64,000 nucleotides of DNA, from NCBI GenBank assembly GCA_031296915.1, contig JAVDPC010000013.1, forward strand, positions 106,726 to 170,725. The letters are read 5' to 3'. Shown piece by piece: positions 25,386 through 36,524 of the stretch (within the stretch, counting starts at the first letter, position 1; each line of letters starts with the position of its first letter). The notes beneath the pieces were generated by a model, which did not search any database, was not told where the DNA came from, and saw only the letters and a list, made by a program, of their open reading frames with translations. The DNA is from Cerasicoccus frondis. GTDB lineage: Bacteria; Verrucomicrobiota; Verrucomicrobiia; Opitutales; Cerasicoccaceae. The position numbers and the translations under genes were made by a program.

Positions 25386-26273
25386 ATGAAGGATAAGAAA
25401 ATTGGAATCGTCGGCCTTGGTCGCATGGGCGGCAACATGGCTCGTTGCCTCAACGATAAAGGCTACGACGTAGCAGAAGTTTACGACATCAATGCTGAGA
25501 CAAGTCGTGCACTGGCAAATGAAGTCGGCGCCAACGCGGCTGCAACTCTCGCGGACGTAACCGCTGGCTCCGACATCATCTTAACTGTCGTGACCAATGA
25601 TGCAGCGATGGACTCCATTTTCTACGGTGAAGATAACCTTTTCACCAACGCTAAAGGCAAGTTGTTCATCAATTGCGCCACCCTGACCCCTGCCATTCAG
25701 GAGAAGCTGGCCGCCGCCGCTGAACACATTGGCGCCGATTGCCTCGAAGCATGTATGGCGTCATCGATCCCACAGGCGCGCAATGGAGAGCTCTTCCTGA
25801 TGATTGGTGGCAAGGAATCCGTGTTCAACGCCGTAAAACCACTCTTGGATGACTTGAGCAAAGCGCTGCACCTGGTTGGCCCAGTGGGTAAAGCATCCGA
25901 GGTCAAGGCGCTCGTCAATATGGTCATGAATATCAACACTGCGGCTTTGGCTGAAGGATTGGGCATTGGGCAAGCGCTGGGTCTCGATCTAAAAATGCTG
26001 TGCGACATTTTCAGTCAAACCGGCGCCAATTCCCGTGTATTGGAGACCGACGCTGCCGACATGATCGACCGCGACCACGATTGCTTCTTCTCCGCTGCAC
26101 ATGCCGCGAAGGACTCCGGAATCGCGCTCGCGCTGGCCGAGGCCCAAGGCATCACTGCGCCATTGGCCCAAGCCACCCTCAATCAGTACCAGAAGATGAT
26201 TGAATTGGGGCTGGGAGAGCTGGATAAATCCGGCATCGCGGAGTTGACTTTCCAAGGACGTAGCCTTGGCTAG
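25386..26273 (+). CDS. NAD(P)-dependent beta-hydroxyacid dehydrogenase
   Basis: 295 aa of the 3-hydroxyisobutyrate dehydrogenase/glyoxylate reductase family. The Rossmann motif GIVGLGRMGGNMA is at the N-terminus and the catalytic lysine is in GKASEVKALVNMVM (about K178). The usual substrate loop DxPVSGG is replaced by LEACMASSIPQARNG, so the substrate may differ from the named members. It overlaps or abuts the next gene, an alpha/beta hydrolase, which suggests a two-gene operon. A 196-bp gap after nifA separates it from the nif genes; a link to nitrogen fixation is not suggested. Confidence 0.88.
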   Translation: MKDKKIGIVGLGRMGGNMARCLNDKGYDVAEVYDINAETSRALANEVGANAAATLADVTAGSDIILTVVTNDAAMDSIFYGEDNLFTNAKGKLFINCATLTPAIQEKLAAAAEHIGADCLEACMASSIPQARNGELFLMIGGKESVFNAVKPLLDDLSKALHLVGPVGKASEVKALVNMVMNINTAALAEGLGIGQALGLDLKMLCDIFSQTGANSRVLETDAADMIDRDHDCFFSAAHAAKDSGIALALAEAQGITAPLAQATLNQYQKMIELGLGELDKSGIAELTFQGRSLG

Positions 26274-27021
26274 AGCGATGGAATTCGCATTAAAAAACGC
26301 CAGTGGCGAAACCCTCGACTATACATTTCAGCCTGGCCAGGGGGAGATCAAGCCCGACTGGCTGATCGTGTTGGGGCACGGCGTTACCGGCAACAAAGAC
26401 CGCCCAGTCATCACCGCCACTGCTCAAGCGCTCAACGAGGCTGGTTTTGCGACTTTGGCGATCACTTTTTCGGGCAATGGAAATTCAGAGGGCGATTTCC
26501 GCGAGGCCACCATCTCCAAGGCGGCCGCTGATTTACAATCAGTCATCGATGTCGTCTCACAGGAGTATGCCCACATTGGCTACGTCGGGCACAGCATGGG
26601 TTGCGCCGTGGGCGTAATCGAGACAGCCCGCGATGAACGTATTGAGGCGCTCGTGTCGTTGGCTGGCATGGTCGACGCCCGCACCTTTGCCCAAACGGAA
26701 TTCCGCGATGTAACGCCCGACGAAGGCCTCATGTGGGATGACCCAGCTTGCCCACTTTCGAAGGCTTTTATGGACGACTTGTGCGAGACCGTCGGCAGCG
26801 TGCTCCCGCAAGCCAAGGCAATCACCATTCCCTGGCTGCTTTTGCATGGAACTGCGGACGACGTCGTGCTTCCTCGTGACACAGAATCGGTGGTCATCCT
26901 GAAAGGCAACGCTGTAAAGGCCGTCCTCATGGACGGCGCCGATCACAGTTTCACCTCCCCTGCACACATGCAATTGGCGACCAAGGCCGTCGCCAACTGG
27001 TTTACAGAACTCGTCAAGTAG
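26266..27021 (+). CDS. alpha/beta hydrolase
   Basis: 251 aa. Nucleophile elbow GHSMGCAVG with S110, acid in LLHGTADDVVLP, and His in DGADHSFTSP form the triad; the oxyanion segment LGHGVTGNKDRP and SGNGNSEGDF fit esterase/peptidase-like members of the DLH/S9-like group. The start is taken at TTG 26266 because AAGGA lies 7 nt upstream, giving an 8-bp overlap with the dehydrogenase gene; ATG 26278 would give a protein four residues shorter. No signal peptide, so cytoplasmic. Substrate unknown. Confidence 0.85.
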   Translation: MARAMEFALKNASGETLDYTFQPGQGEIKPDWLIVLGHGVTGNKDRPVITATAQALNEAGFATLAITFSGNGNSEGDFREATISKAAADLQSVIDVVSQEYAHIGYVGHSMGCAVGVIETARDERIEALVSLAGMVDARTFAQTEFRDVTPDEGLMWDDPACPLSKAFMDDLCETVGSVLPQAKAITIPWLLLHGTADDVVLPRDTESVVILKGNAVKAVLMDGADHSFTSPAHMQLATKAVANWFTELVK

Positions 27022-27245
27022 GCGTTCCACAGCAGATCAAACTTGATATTGGGAACCGTTTCGGCGGATTCAGCAGCATACACTAATCCGCGATATCATG
27101 CTACGAATCCGTCATTAATCGATTGATCTAAATTGCGAGCATAAACTGTCTGGTAAAATATCTAATCAAGCGTAAGATATGAATTTTCTCGACTTAATCA
27201 CTTATGTGATCTTAAATGAGAGTCATACCCACCCCCACCCCATAC

Positions 27246-30200
27246 ATGTCTCAGAAAGAAAATCGGACTTTTCCGAACGCTTCGCCTGGTTTCGCCCTCA
27301 TCATTGCCTTGAGTTTGATGGCGCTGATGGTGCTGCTAACAGTTAGTGTCTCCACGATGGTTCAAGTGGAACTATCAAGTAGCACTCACCGCAAAAACGA
27401 AGACATTGCGCGGATGAATGCGCTCTACGGCATGCAGGTGGCGCTAGGAGAGTTGCAGCAGTTGACAGGCCCCGACCAACGAGCCACGGCGCCAGCCACA
27501 ACGGTATTTCCCAACAGCTCGACGACGCCGAGCATGTTGCAGCTGCATGGAGACTATGCGGAAAATCGCTTCGGCTACTCAACCGTGCTCACTCCCGATG
27601 GCCGCGATGCTTACGACGCCGCAATAAAAACCTGGTGGGAAAACAAGAACCCGCATTGGGTCGGCGTCTGGGACTCCACCCGTGACCAAGGTGTATCCGA
27701 CCGTGACCAACTGCCCAAATGGTTGGTCAGTGGCAACGAGCGTTTCAACATCAATTTAGCGGACGTCTACCCCAACGGCTACCTGACGCCGGATATGGAT
27801 CAGGCGACTTTGGACAGCCTCTATGGTTCGGAAAATTTCGTGTATGTCGTCGATGAAGGGAGCGCCATGGACCTCGTCGAGTCAACGAGTGGCTACGACG
27901 GACGCGTGCGCGTGCTGAAGCAGGAGGTCGTGGATGCGCAGGGTTTACAGTCTGGAAACTTTGCGTATTGGGTAGGAGACGAAAGCTTGAAAGCAAACTT
28001 TGCCGTCCGCGATCCGTTTTACGACGAGACCAACCGCAGCTCACGCGATTACCGGAATCGTCTGCTGACGCCACAGCGCGTCGGCTGGGAAAATATTACC
28101 GGTTTTGAAATTGTCGGCAGTGAAGTAGATGGCGCCCCCTCCCCCAACGATCCGCGCTTGGAGATGCTCAGCTCAAGCAGCCAAATTTCCCTCATGGACG
28201 CCGATGGCAATCTGGTCGATCCGGTGCGTGAAAACTTCCACAACCTTACCGCGTATTCCAAAAGCCTGTTGACCGACCCAGTCAACGGCGGCCTGAAGAA
28301 GGACCTCACCGTATATTTTGAAGAAGGACAGGGAGCTACCAATGGGTATATCAGTGACAACAACCCAATTCCCAACCCAAATGATGCCGATCCTTTCGGC
28401 TACGCCAACGACCTGCGCCTGGGAAACCATAATGCGGGCTTCCCCGGCTCCGACGCCAACATCCCGACCTGGGGACAGTTAAAAGAATGGTATGACACCG
28501 AAGGCACCGAAACTCAAGCCATCGAAGTCAATGAGGACTTCGCGCCAGTGGTGACCTACGTCCGCATGTTCATTGGGTTTTCCTATGATTTTCTCGCCGC
28601 AGATGCGCACATAACCATGCACTTTCTCCCGACGATTGTAGTCTGGAATCCATATGACGCTCCACTGGAAGAAACAAGCTACGAACTCGATATTTCATAC
28701 CCAATGATTTTCGAGCACTTCATGGTCGCGACCCCTGTCGAATTGATCGATTCCCCACACGGCGGAAGTGGCGCGGTAATGTATTACAACTCACTGGGTC
28801 AACCAACCACCAAAGATGACCCAGACGCCACCGAAAAGTATTTTGTTCACGAACTGACTTATCTGCTAAGTAGTGATGGCGACGTAGTCGACGATAGCTT
28901 GGAGAATGATAGCGACAACTACTACTTTGGACAACCGATGTATACGTTCTCTCCATGGGGCGGCAACAACAGCACCACTGACATCACCTTGCGCTTCAAA
29001 GCCAAGTTTGAACCCGGAGAAAACTTGATTTTCAGTGTTAATGGGGGAAGCGCAAAAGCTGATTTGAATGAAAGCGAGGGTAAGATTTACATCGATGTCG
29101 AAAATCTCTTTTTAGACGATAAGCCTGACTCCGCCACCATAGAGGTATTTAAATTTGTCAAATCTCCTGGGATTAATGGCAACAACATGAAGTGGATTTC
29201 CGGCCTCAACGGTCTGCAGCATCACTACGGCATTGAGCTCCGTAAAAGCAGCGGCGAGACACTCTATGAAGCGGAGAAGTTTGGCTACATGCAAAGCCAG
29301 TATACCCAAACCAACATCATCAATGGCCGTAGCAGCAGCTTGATACTTTCGCCCAATAAATACGATAAAGTAGACCGACTCGCAAACAACATCGGCGACT
29401 GGCGTAAGCTTCACGATTCTAAAACTGCACTGCGCAACGATGTAGGCAGCACCACGGACAACAAGAACAAGAAGAGCAACGACATGGACTCACCAGTCTT
29501 TGCTCTTGGCCAGGCTTACCTGCTTCCGTTCGGCACTATTTACACCGACCCCTTTGACCACCACCGTTATGTCGACCAAACGTTCCGCCACATGGCGACT
29601 CACAATATGAACGCCCGTTACCCGAGTGTGCATCCTTTGGTCGACGAAGACCGGGGCATCTTCTCACAGAATAACGACGACGGTTTCGGTAAATTCAAAT
29701 ACGGCATGGGCGACTCTATTCGCACCTGGAATAATACTGCTCACGTTGGGCTCCCCTGGGACGACAACCTCAGCGAATACAACATCGAGAGCGATGTGTT
29801 CAATGGCTCCAGCTTAATCAGCTATCGCTTTCCCCTCCCCGAATCCACCGAAGTCGCCGGCGCGTCCGATCTGCCCATGCGCCTCGTGCGGCGTCCGGAC
29901 TCAGAGCTGGTTTCTCTCGGGCAGCTACAGCAGGTCAACCTGTCGCCATTTCTCTGGCAACCCGCCTTTCCTATCGGGAATGCCGAGGCCAGTCCCTACG
30001 TGGATCGCGAGTTGATGGCCGGCATCGAAAACCACCACATTTACACCAGTACCAGCAGTGGCCTACGCACCGTGCCCAATGATTCGGAAAACATGATGAT
30101 CGACATGTCCTACCTGCTCAATGACTCGCTGTGGGACCATTACTTCCTATCGACAATTCCGCAAACCGGCAGCCTCACAATCGACGATACCCCAGACTGG

Positions 30201-31295
30201 CCCAATAGCCGACACCGCGTCAGTGATCCCAACGTATCTGAGGATGAACTGCGCGATTTCGACACCGCCGCCGCTCATCTCTACAATGTTGGCGCACTGA
30301 ATGTGAACAGCACCTCCGTCGAAGCCTGGAAGAGCTTACTGTCCGGATTCCGCGACTTACAGATTCAGGGCGAAAGCGAATACAACCCAGACGACACTGT
30401 GCCGATTTCCAGAACGCTCACGCCACTGGATGACCCCATTTCATTCACCTTCAGTGAAGATGGCACAAACGGCGATGACTTCGGCGCAGTCGATTCGCTG
30501 CGCGACTATTATCAGCTCTTGGCAGGCTTTCGCTATTTGGACGACGCCATGATCCAGACCCTCGCCGAGCGCATCGTTGACGAAGTCCGCCTGCGCGGGC
30601 CATTCCTTTCAATGTCAGACTTTGTCAACCGACGTCTGGACGCGCCTGACCGATCCGGCGGTGATGCCTGGCTGTCCGCTAGGACCAGCAAGGGCAATGG
30701 CCGGGAGGACTACCTCCTTGGCCACATCGATACCAGCTACGACCCAATGGTCGGCATCAGCGGCATCAACGGAGCACTCCAGCGGGCCATTAATTTGAGT
30801 GGCATCAACGGTGGCGTTAATTACCCGCAAGACTCAGAGACCAACGCCGAACTAAGCACCCGCGCCATTGACCGGGCCTATGGCCTGTGGCCTCAATTGC
30901 CCACGGCTTATCAGGCGACGGGCGATTTCTACAACATTGATTCCTCACTCCACTACTACCTGGACATGGAGCACATCAGCGGCACGCCAGCCGGCGAGTT
31001 CGGCCAACTCATGTCCCACCTTCCTGGCTTTGTGACGCAAGGGGATTTACTATCCATGATTGGGCCTGCCCTGACCACGCGCGGCGACACCTTCATCATA
31101 CGTTCCTACGGAGACAGCGTGAACCAACTGACCGGCGATGTCGAATTTCAGGCTTGGCTGGAAGCTGTCGTGCAACGAATGGTGGACCCCATCGAAGACA
31201 CCGACGGAGATTTCGAGCCGGACATTGGAGCGACCAACGACGGGCGTCGATACCGCATCATCGCCCTGCGCTGGCTAACTGACGACGAAGTTTAA
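27246..31295 (+). CDS. large pilin-like protein (Verru_Chthon cassette protein A type)
   Basis: About 1349 aa. The N-terminus MSQKENRTFPNASPG followed by FALIIALSLMALMVLLTVSV is a prepilin-like leader (cleavage after G15) with a hydrophobic helix; the +5 glutamate of major pilins is absent, as in GspK-type minor pseudopilins. The remainder is a long Asp/Asn/Ser/Tyr-rich exported body with no repeat or enzyme motif that I can see. This matches large proteins of verrucomicrobial 'Verru_Chthon cassettes', though the companion B, C and D pilins are missing here. ATG 27216 is an alternative start; 27246 gives a normal short leader. A secreted protein follows 4 bp later. Confidence 0.8.
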   Translation: MSQKENRTFPNASPGFALIIALSLMALMVLLTVSVSTMVQVELSSSTHRKNEDIARMNALYGMQVALGELQQLTGPDQRATAPATTVFPNSSTTPSMLQLHGDYAENRFGYSTVLTPDGRDAYDAAIKTWWENKNPHWVGVWDSTRDQGVSDRDQLPKWLVSGNERFNINLADVYPNGYLTPDMDQATLDSLYGSENFVYVVDEGSAMDLVESTSGYDGRVRVLKQEVVDAQGLQSGNFAYWVGDESLKANFAVRDPFYDETNRSSRDYRNRLLTPQRVGWENITGFEIVGSEVDGAPSPNDPRLEMLSSSSQISLMDADGNLVDPVRENFHNLTAYSKSLLTDPVNGGLKKDLTVYFEEGQGATNGYISDNNPIPNPNDADPFGYANDLRLGNHNAGFPGSDANIPTWGQLKEWYDTEGTETQAIEVNEDFAPVVTYVRMFIGFSYDFLAADAHITMHFLPTIVVWNPYDAPLEETSYELDISYPMIFEHFMVATPVELIDSPHGGSGAVMYYNSLGQPTTKDDPDATEKYFVHELTYLLSSDGDVVDDSLENDSDNYYFGQPMYTFSPWGGNNSTTDITLRFKAKFEPGENLIFSVNGGSAKADLNESEGKIYIDVENLFLDDKPDSATIEVFKFVKSPGINGNNMKWISGLNGLQHHYGIELRKSSGETLYEAEKFGYMQSQYTQTNIINGRSSSLILSPNKYDKVDRLANNIGDWRKLHDSKTALRNDVGSTTDNKNKKSNDMDSPVFALGQAYLLPFGTIYTDPFDHHRYVDQTFRHMATHNMNARYPSVHPLVDEDRGIFSQNNDDGFGKFKYGMGDSIRTWNNTAHVGLPWDDNLSEYNIESDVFNGSSLISYRFPLPESTEVAGASDLPMRLVRRPDSELVSLGQLQQVNLSPFLWQPAFPIGNAEASPYVDRELMAGIENHHIYTSTSSGLRTVPNDSENMMIDMSYLLNDSLWDHYFLSTIPQTGSLTIDDTPDWPNSRHRVSDPNVSEDELRDFDTAAAHLYNVGALNVNSTSVEAWKSLLSGFRDLQIQGESEYNPDDTVPISRTLTPLDDPISFTFSEDGTNGDDFGAVDSLRDYYQLLAGFRYLDDAMIQTLAERIVDEVRLRGPFLSMSDFVNRRLDAPDRSGGDAWLSARTSKGNGREDYLLGHIDTSYDPMVGISGINGALQRAINLSGINGGVNYPQDSETNAELSTRAIDRAYGLWPQLPTAYQATGDFYNIDSSLHYYLDMEHISGTPAGEFGQLMSHLPGFVTQGDLLSMIGPALTTRGDTFIIRSYGDSVNQLTGDVEFQAWLEAVVQRMVDPIEDTDGDFEPDIGATNDGRRYRIIALRWLTDDEV

Positions 31296-31299
31296 ACAC

Positions 31300-32007
31300 A
31301 TGAAATTGCTTGTTACCCTATTCACCGCCCTACTCCTCGCGTCACCCTGGACCTTTGCTCAATCAGCGAGAGACAAAAATCCAACCCTCAGTCTGGAAGT
31401 CATCTACGCGTTTAATCCGGAAAACCCGCCGCCTCAGTTTTTCTATCGCAACCTCGAAGGCGAATACTCGCCGCTCTCCGTTTCGTTTATGGCGCGAGGC
31501 AATCCCAATCCCGTTCCCCGCAATTCACCCTTGGTCCTTTATCGTGAGGTCAATCAGGACGGCCAAACCATCAAATCGCCAGCGCTGCAAATCCCCCTGC
31601 CCATCAATGATGATCAGGCCATGCTGTTCTTTTATCTGGATCAGAATTCCAAGGTGCAATTTAAGCTGATCGAAGACGCGCCAAACCGGCATACCGGCGG
31701 CAGCTTGCGCGTCGTAAACCTCACCCAACAAGAAATCGCTTGCCTCATTGGTAAGGAGCAAGTGCGCCTCGGCCCCTTTAAAGATGAAGTGAAAAACGTC
31801 ATGAGCGGCAAGCAACGCTTCTCATTTGCCTTTGCTTTGCTCGAACCTGAGCCTTACAAGTCGCCCGTCAAAGTGTTGCCAATGCGCTCAACGGACCAGC
31901 GATTGTTGATCATCTTTTCGTATCAACTGAGAAGCGTCAAAGGTGAAGGCGGCAGAACGAGCAAAGTGCTCGTCCCCGATGCTACCCGCATGTATGACAA
32001 GGTATAG
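31300..32007 (+). CDS. secreted protein of unknown function, partner of the pilin-like gene
   Basis: 235 aa with a clear signal peptide (about 1-20, ...LLLASPWTFAQ). Predicted beta-rich body; no cysteines beyond one, no enzyme motif. The gene begins 4 bp after the stop of the 1350-aa pilin-like gene and ends at a hairpin terminator, so the two form a two-gene unit. I do not know the family; a periplasmic or outer-surface role with the pilin-like protein is inferred from position only. Confidence 0.8.
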   Translation: MKLLVTLFTALLLASPWTFAQSARDKNPTLSLEVIYAFNPENPPPQFFYRNLEGEYSPLSVSFMARGNPNPVPRNSPLVLYREVNQDGQTIKSPALQIPLPINDDQAMLFFYLDQNSKVQFKLIEDAPNRHTGGSLRVVNLTQQEIACLIGKEQVRLGPFKDEVKNVMSGKQRFSFAFALLEPEPYKSPVKVLPMRSTDQRLLIIFSYQLRSVKGEGGRTSKVLVPDATRMYDKV

Positions 32008-32010
32008 AAA

Positions 32011-32034
32011 AAGCGGCCTCAACTGAGACCGCTT
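32011..32034. terminator. hairpin terminator, probably bidirectional
   Basis: AAGCGGCCTCA (32011-32021) and TGAGACCGCTT (32024-32034) pair with one mismatch, followed by a CTTCTT run on the plus strand and preceded by A-runs. It lies between convergent genes. Confidence 0.7.
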
Positions 32035-32074
32035 CTTCATGGTTGAAACCTAAAAGTAAACGCCTAAACGACGC

Positions 32075-33658
32075 TTACCACTCATCTGTGCGGAAGGGGG
32101 TTACCGGCAGCCCATTGCGGTCTTGTAGATTGACCACCGGGTTCATTGCCCAGCCATAGCGAACGGCAACCGGCTCTGCCACCGACTCGCTCCACACCCG
32201 CACCTTGTCCTTGCCGATGATTTCCGCATCGGCCCAGACAAATTGCTTATCCTCCCCCGCAATCGCGAAGCCAACCACCTCTTGAGTGTCAAAGGAATAT
32301 AAACCTTGGGAGATGTGATCAAAAGTCACTTCAATCGCCTTTGGTTTAACCGGCGCGACAGAATCACTGGGATCAGTTTCCGAATCGGCGTCTTCGACTT
32401 CCGGCTGCTCAAGCTCCACAACTTCCATCGAAGCATACTGTGGGCTGCGGTAGGCAATGTCGTAGCCGTAGTCATTGGCCAGAGCCCAGCGAGCCAGGCG
32501 ATTGGCAACGTCCTGCTTGTTGCGCGGATGGATGTCACGCCCTTCACCAATGTCGATGATCACGGCCATGCCAGAATTCTCGAGCGAATCCATTGTCTTG
32601 GTCTGGGCTTCGCGAATCAGCGGCCAACCGCCTTCGCTAGGGGCATCCTGCTCATTACTGAAGTCCGCCAGTTGCACATAGTAAAACGGAAAGTCGCCTT
32701 GATCCCACTGCTCACGGAAATTGCCCACCATCAGATTAATCAAATCCTCATACGTTTCATAGCGTCCGGAATTTGATTCGCCCTGATACCAGATCATGCC
32801 GCGAATGCCGTAGCCTACGAGGGGTAACACGCCGCCGTTGTAGATGTTGCCCGGACGGTGTTGGTTGTAACGCGGATCGCTTGGCCAACGCGGATGTCTG
32901 CCGGATTCCCCGTTCGCTTTGTACCGAGCCAGTTCCTCTTGATATTCTGCGATCTTCTCTTGATGAATTTCATCGGTGTATTCCGCAGCCTTCTGATCGT
33001 GATTCGCGATGTAGGAAGCAAACTGCTCATCCTGCTCCAAGAGTTCACGGGGAACCCACGCCTCAGCGGAAGAACCACCCCAAGCATTGTGAATGAGGCC
33101 AACTGGCACATCTAATGTCTGGTGAATACGACGACCGAAAAAGTAGCCTACCGCTGAAAAATTGCCAACTGTCTCCGGGGAACAAACCTCCCATGTCGCG
33201 TCAATATTATCCTGCGGTTCCTGGGTGCCTACGCGCGGCAAGCTGAGCAGCCGGATTTCGGGATAGTTGGCGGACAGAACTTCCACCTCCTTGTTGTTCG
33301 TGTTGTTGACAATCCACTGCATGTTGGACTGGCCGGAGCAGACCCAAACTTCGCCGATTAGGATATCCTTCAACACAACTTCATTGTTACCCTGAATCAC
33401 CATTTCAAATGGACCGCCAGCAGCCATCGGCTCCAACTCAACACGCCAGTCACCGTCCGCATCCGCTTCGGTTTCCTTGCTTTGACCGTTAAAGCTAACC
33501 GTAACTTTTTCGCCAGGATCCGCCTTGCCCCAAATGGGGTCCACTTGGTCCCGTTGCAAAACCATATGGTCGCTGAACAAGTTCGGCAGCGTGACGTCCG
33601 CCGAAACTAAATTACACGTAAGTAGTAACAAGACTAACTTCAGGGTTAGGTATTTCAT
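32075..33658 (-). CDS. sialate O-acetylesterase-like SGNH esterase
   Basis: 527 aa with a signal peptide (1-20). The SGNH nucleophile motif is in GEVWVCSGQSNMQW (about 103-116), preceded by the N-terminal beta domain with LPNLFSDHMVLQRD typical of the SIAE family, and GMIWYQGESNSG (near 283) supplies the block with Gly/Asn of the oxyanion hole. Such enzymes remove acetyl groups from sialic acids or from plant/algal polysaccharides in the periplasm or outside. An insertion of acidic residues (about 430-446, EQPEVEDADSETDPSDS) breaks the C-terminal domain. It stands alone, convergent with the pilin-like pair. Confidence 0.9.
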   Translation of the reverse strand: MKYLTLKLVLLLLTCNLVSADVTLPNLFSDHMVLQRDQVDPIWGKADPGEKVTVSFNGQSKETEADADGDWRVELEPMAAGGPFEMVIQGNNEVVLKDILIGEVWVCSGQSNMQWIVNNTNNKEVEVLSANYPEIRLLSLPRVGTQEPQDNIDATWEVCSPETVGNFSAVGYFFGRRIHQTLDVPVGLIHNAWGGSSAEAWVPRELLEQDEQFASYIANHDQKAAEYTDEIHQEKIAEYQEELARYKANGESGRHPRWPSDPRYNQHRPGNIYNGGVLPLVGYGIRGMIWYQGESNSGRYETYEDLINLMVGNFREQWDQGDFPFYYVQLADFSNEQDAPSEGGWPLIREAQTKTMDSLENSGMAVIIDIGEGRDIHPRNKQDVANRLARWALANDYGYDIAYRSPQYASMEVVELEQPEVEDADSETDPSDSVAPVKPKAIEVTFDHISQGLYSFDTQEVVGFAIAGEDKQFVWADAEIIGKDKVRVWSESVAEPVAVRYGWAMNPVVNLQDRNGLPVTPFRTDEW

Positions 33659-33704
33659 GTTAGACTACCCAAAACCGATTTTGGCCCGTTGACCAATCAA
33701 AATC

Positions 33705-36524
33705 TTACAGATATCGCCCAGTCAGCGACTCGTCGCACTTTATTAGTCCAGCTGGTTTTCCCTGATAGACAAGATTGCCGCCATTGACGCCTCCACCCGG
33801 CCCAAGCTCGATCACCCAGTCCGCCAGCTTAATCACATCACTGTGGTGCTCGATCAGGATAATCGTGTTGCCCGCCTCGCGTAGCTGGAATAGCAGGTCT
33901 AAGAGCTTTTGCACGTCTTCCCAATGCAGGCCCGTGGTCGGCTCATCGAGCAAGTAAAGTGTCTCGCCCTGCTGTCGCTTGGCCAACTCCAAAGATAGCT
34001 TAATGCGCTGCGCTTCACCGCCAGAAAGCGTATTCGCCGACTGCCCCAGCTTCACGTAGCCTAAGCCCACTGCAGACAACGTTTGCAAGCGCTCGTGAAC
34101 CTTTGGGATGTTTTTAAAGAGCGCCATCGCCTCATCTACAGTCATCTCCAGCGCCTCGGCAATGTTCACGCCCTTGAAGCGCACCTCCAGCGTCTCACGG
34201 TTGTAGCGCTGGCCATGGCAGCTCGGGCACTCCACGAACACATCGCCGAGGAACTGCATATCCAGCTTGATCTGACCGTCGCCCTGGCAACGCTCACACC
34301 GCCCGCCGCGCACGTTGAAGCTGAAACGGCTCGCCTTATAGCCGCGCACTTTGGATAAAGGCGCCTTCGCATACAGATCGCGTAGATGGTCGAAGATCTT
34401 GGTGTACGTTGCGGGATTCGAGCGCGGGCTGCGGCCAATCGGCGACTGGTCAACGCGGATCACACTCTTAAAATTATCCAACCCGTCGATGCCATCATGT
34501 GCCCCAGGGATTTGCTTGGCGCCGTTCAATTTCCACGCTGCCGCTTGCGCGAGAATATCGTTCACCAGCGTGCTTTTGCCCGAGCCTGAAACCCCACAAA
34601 CCACGGTCAACAGTTTCAGGGGAAAGCCAACATTGAGCCCGCGCAAGTTGTGTTCACGCGCATTGAGCACCGTCAGGCGTCCGTAGTCGGCATTGCGGTC
34701 TTTCACGTCCTTCATCAGCTTCCGCTTGCCGGACAGATAAGGGCCAGTGCGTGATTTCGAGTGCGTCTCGCATTCCTTCGGCGTACCTTCAAAAATGATC
34801 TCCCCACCGTGCGCGCCAGCGCCAGGTCCCAGCTCGATCAGCCAGTCCGCTTCGCGCATCGTGGCCTCGTCGTGTTCGACGACGACGACAGCGTTGCCGC
34901 GGTTACGCATATCGAGCATGGTCTGGATCAGCTTCTCGTTGTCATGTGGATGCAGGCCAATGCTCGGCTCATCGAGCACATAGCAAACGCCCACGAGCCC
35001 CATGCCAAGCTGCGTCGCGAGCCTTACACGCTGCGCTTCACCGCCGGAAAGCGTCGCATAGGAGCGATCCAGCGTCATGTAGTTCAGTCCCACTTCTTCG
35101 AGGAAGCCCAGGCGCTGTTCCAAACCAATGACCGCCTCGCGCGCAGGCTTCAGTTGATCATCATTCAATAAGCTTTGCGATACAAAGCTTCGCGCGTCAC
35201 CGATGCTTTGCGATAGAAAGTCCGTGAAGCGCTTGCCCTTTACCAGCACATTACGCGCGCGGGCATTGAGTCGTTGGCCGTAACAACTCGGGCACTCGGA
35301 CGCCACTTGATAGGCGAGCAAACGCGCGCGCAGGCCGTCGCTGGATGTCTCACGGCGTATGTCGTCAAGCAGGTCCATGACGCCATTCCACGGCAAGGCT
35401 TCAGGCGCGGCGTTGCCTTTCTTGAGCTTAAAGCTGAACAGCCGTTCGCCCGTTCCACCGAGAATCTCGTCGCGTGTCTCATGCGGCAACTCTTCCCAGG
35501 CTACAGTTGGGTCGAAAGGCATTTGCTCGGCCAGTTGCTTGAGAATCGCGTTGTGCTTAATGATCATTGCCTTTGAGCCCAGGCGGAGCGGTTTGATCGC
35601 GCCCTTCTTTACGGACTTCGTTGGGTCAGGCACGAGCAGTTGCTCGTTGAACTGGCGCGTCTGCCCCACCCCGCCACAGGTTTCGCAAGCGCCCTCGGGG
35701 TGGTTCCACGAAAAGTGACGCGGCGTGAGCGGATCGTAAACCACGCCCGACTTCGAGCCCGCCAACGCACGGCTGAGGCGGATTTCTTTCCACGGCGCAT
35801 CGCGGTTTTCCTGAGCCAAAACGAGCGCACGGTCCTGTCCTTCATGGAAAGTCAATTCGAGCGAGTCGGCAATGCGCGAACGCTGGTCTTCGCGCAACAC
35901 AATGCGATCGACGATGACCTCCAATTCCAATTCGCCGGGCTGACTCGGGAACTTCTCGGCGTCATTGAGCTCATAAATGGTCCCGGCAATACGCACGCGC
36001 TGAAAGCCCTTTTGCCGCAGGTGAGGAATCTCCTCGCGGATGACGGAAGCGCGGGCCGTCATCAGCGGCGCCAACAGCATGAGGCGCGAATTATCCGGCT
36101 CTTGATACACACGGCGAATGCAGTCGTCGAGCGAACGACGTTCGATTTTGCCGCCGTCGATGGGGTCAAATTGCTCGCCGCAAACGGACCACAACAGGCG
36201 CGCGTAATCGGCGATTTCGGTGACCGTCGCCACCGTGCTGCGCGGGTTGGCGCCAGCGGCGGCGCGCTGCTCAATCGCCACGACGGGCGACAGGCCATGG
36301 ATGAAATCCACCTCGGGCCGCTTGACCTGCTCCAGCAACTGACGGGCTCGCGTCGACAAGCTTTCCACATACTTGCGATACCCCTCGGCGTAGAGCGTGT
36401 CGAAGGCCAGCGAGGATTTGCCCGAACCGCTCACGCCCGTGACGACCACCAACTTGTCACGCGGGATGCGCAGCTCCAAATTGCGGAGGTTGTGTTCGCG
36501 GGCGCCTTTGATGTGGATGTCCAT
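33705..36524 (-). CDS. uvrA: excinuclease ABC subunit A
   Basis: 939 aa from ATG 36524, supported by GGAG six bases upstream; the frame stays open to 36575. Damage-recognition ATPase of nucleotide excision repair. Two ABC cassettes are visible: Walker [13 protein letters not shown] and [12 protein letters not shown], signatures [12 protein letters not shown] and [12 protein letters not shown], and the zinc module [13 protein letters not shown] ... [14 protein letters not shown]. The first zinc module is reduced ([23 protein letters not shown]). The UvrB-binding domain is present after [21 protein letters not shown]. uvrB lies 13 kb away in the same window. Confidence 0.96.
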   Translation of the reverse strand: MDIHIKGAREHNLRNLELRIPRDKLVVVTGVSGSGKSSLAFDTLYAEGYRKYVESLSTRARQLLEQVKRPEVDFIHGLSPVVAIEQRAAAGANPRSTVATVTEIADYARLLWSVCGEQFDPIDGGKIERRSLDDCIRRVYQEPDNSRLMLLAPLMTARASVIREEIPHLRQKGFQRVRIAGTIYELNDAEKFPSQPGELELEVIVDRIVLREDQRSRIADSLELTFHEGQDRALVLAQENRDAPWKEIRLSRALAGSKSGVVYDPLTPRHFSWNHPEGACETCGGVGQTRQFNEQLLVPDPTKSVKKGAIKPLRLGSKAMIIKHNAILKQLAEQMPFDPTVAWEELPHETRDEILGGTGERLFSFKLKKGNAAPEALPWNGVMDLLDDIRRETSSDGLRARLLAYQVASECPSCYGQRLNARARNVLVKGKRFTDFLSQSIGDARSFVSQSLLNDDQLKPAREAVIGLEQRLGFLEEVGLNYMTLDRSYATLSGGEAQRVRLATQLGMGLVGVCYVLDEPSIGLHPHDNEKLIQTMLDMRNRGNAVVVVEHDEATMREADWLIELGPGAGAHGGEIIFEGTPKECETHSKSRTGPYLSGKRKLMKDVKDRNADYGRLTVLNAREHNLRGLNVGFPLKLLTVVCGVSGSGKSTLVNDILAQAAAWKLNGAKQIPGAHDGIDGLDNFKSVIRVDQSPIGRSPRSNPATYTKIFDHLRDLYAKAPLSKVRGYKASRFSFNVRGGRCERCQGDGQIKLDMQFLGDVFVECPSCHGQRYNRETLEVRFKGVNIAEALEMTVDEAMALFKNIPKVHERLQTLSAVGLGYVKLGQSANTLSGGEAQRIKLSLELAKRQQGETLYLLDEPTTGLHWEDVQKLLDLLFQLREAGNTIILIEHHSDVIKLADWVIELGPGGGVNGGNLVYQGKPAGLIKCDESLTGRYL

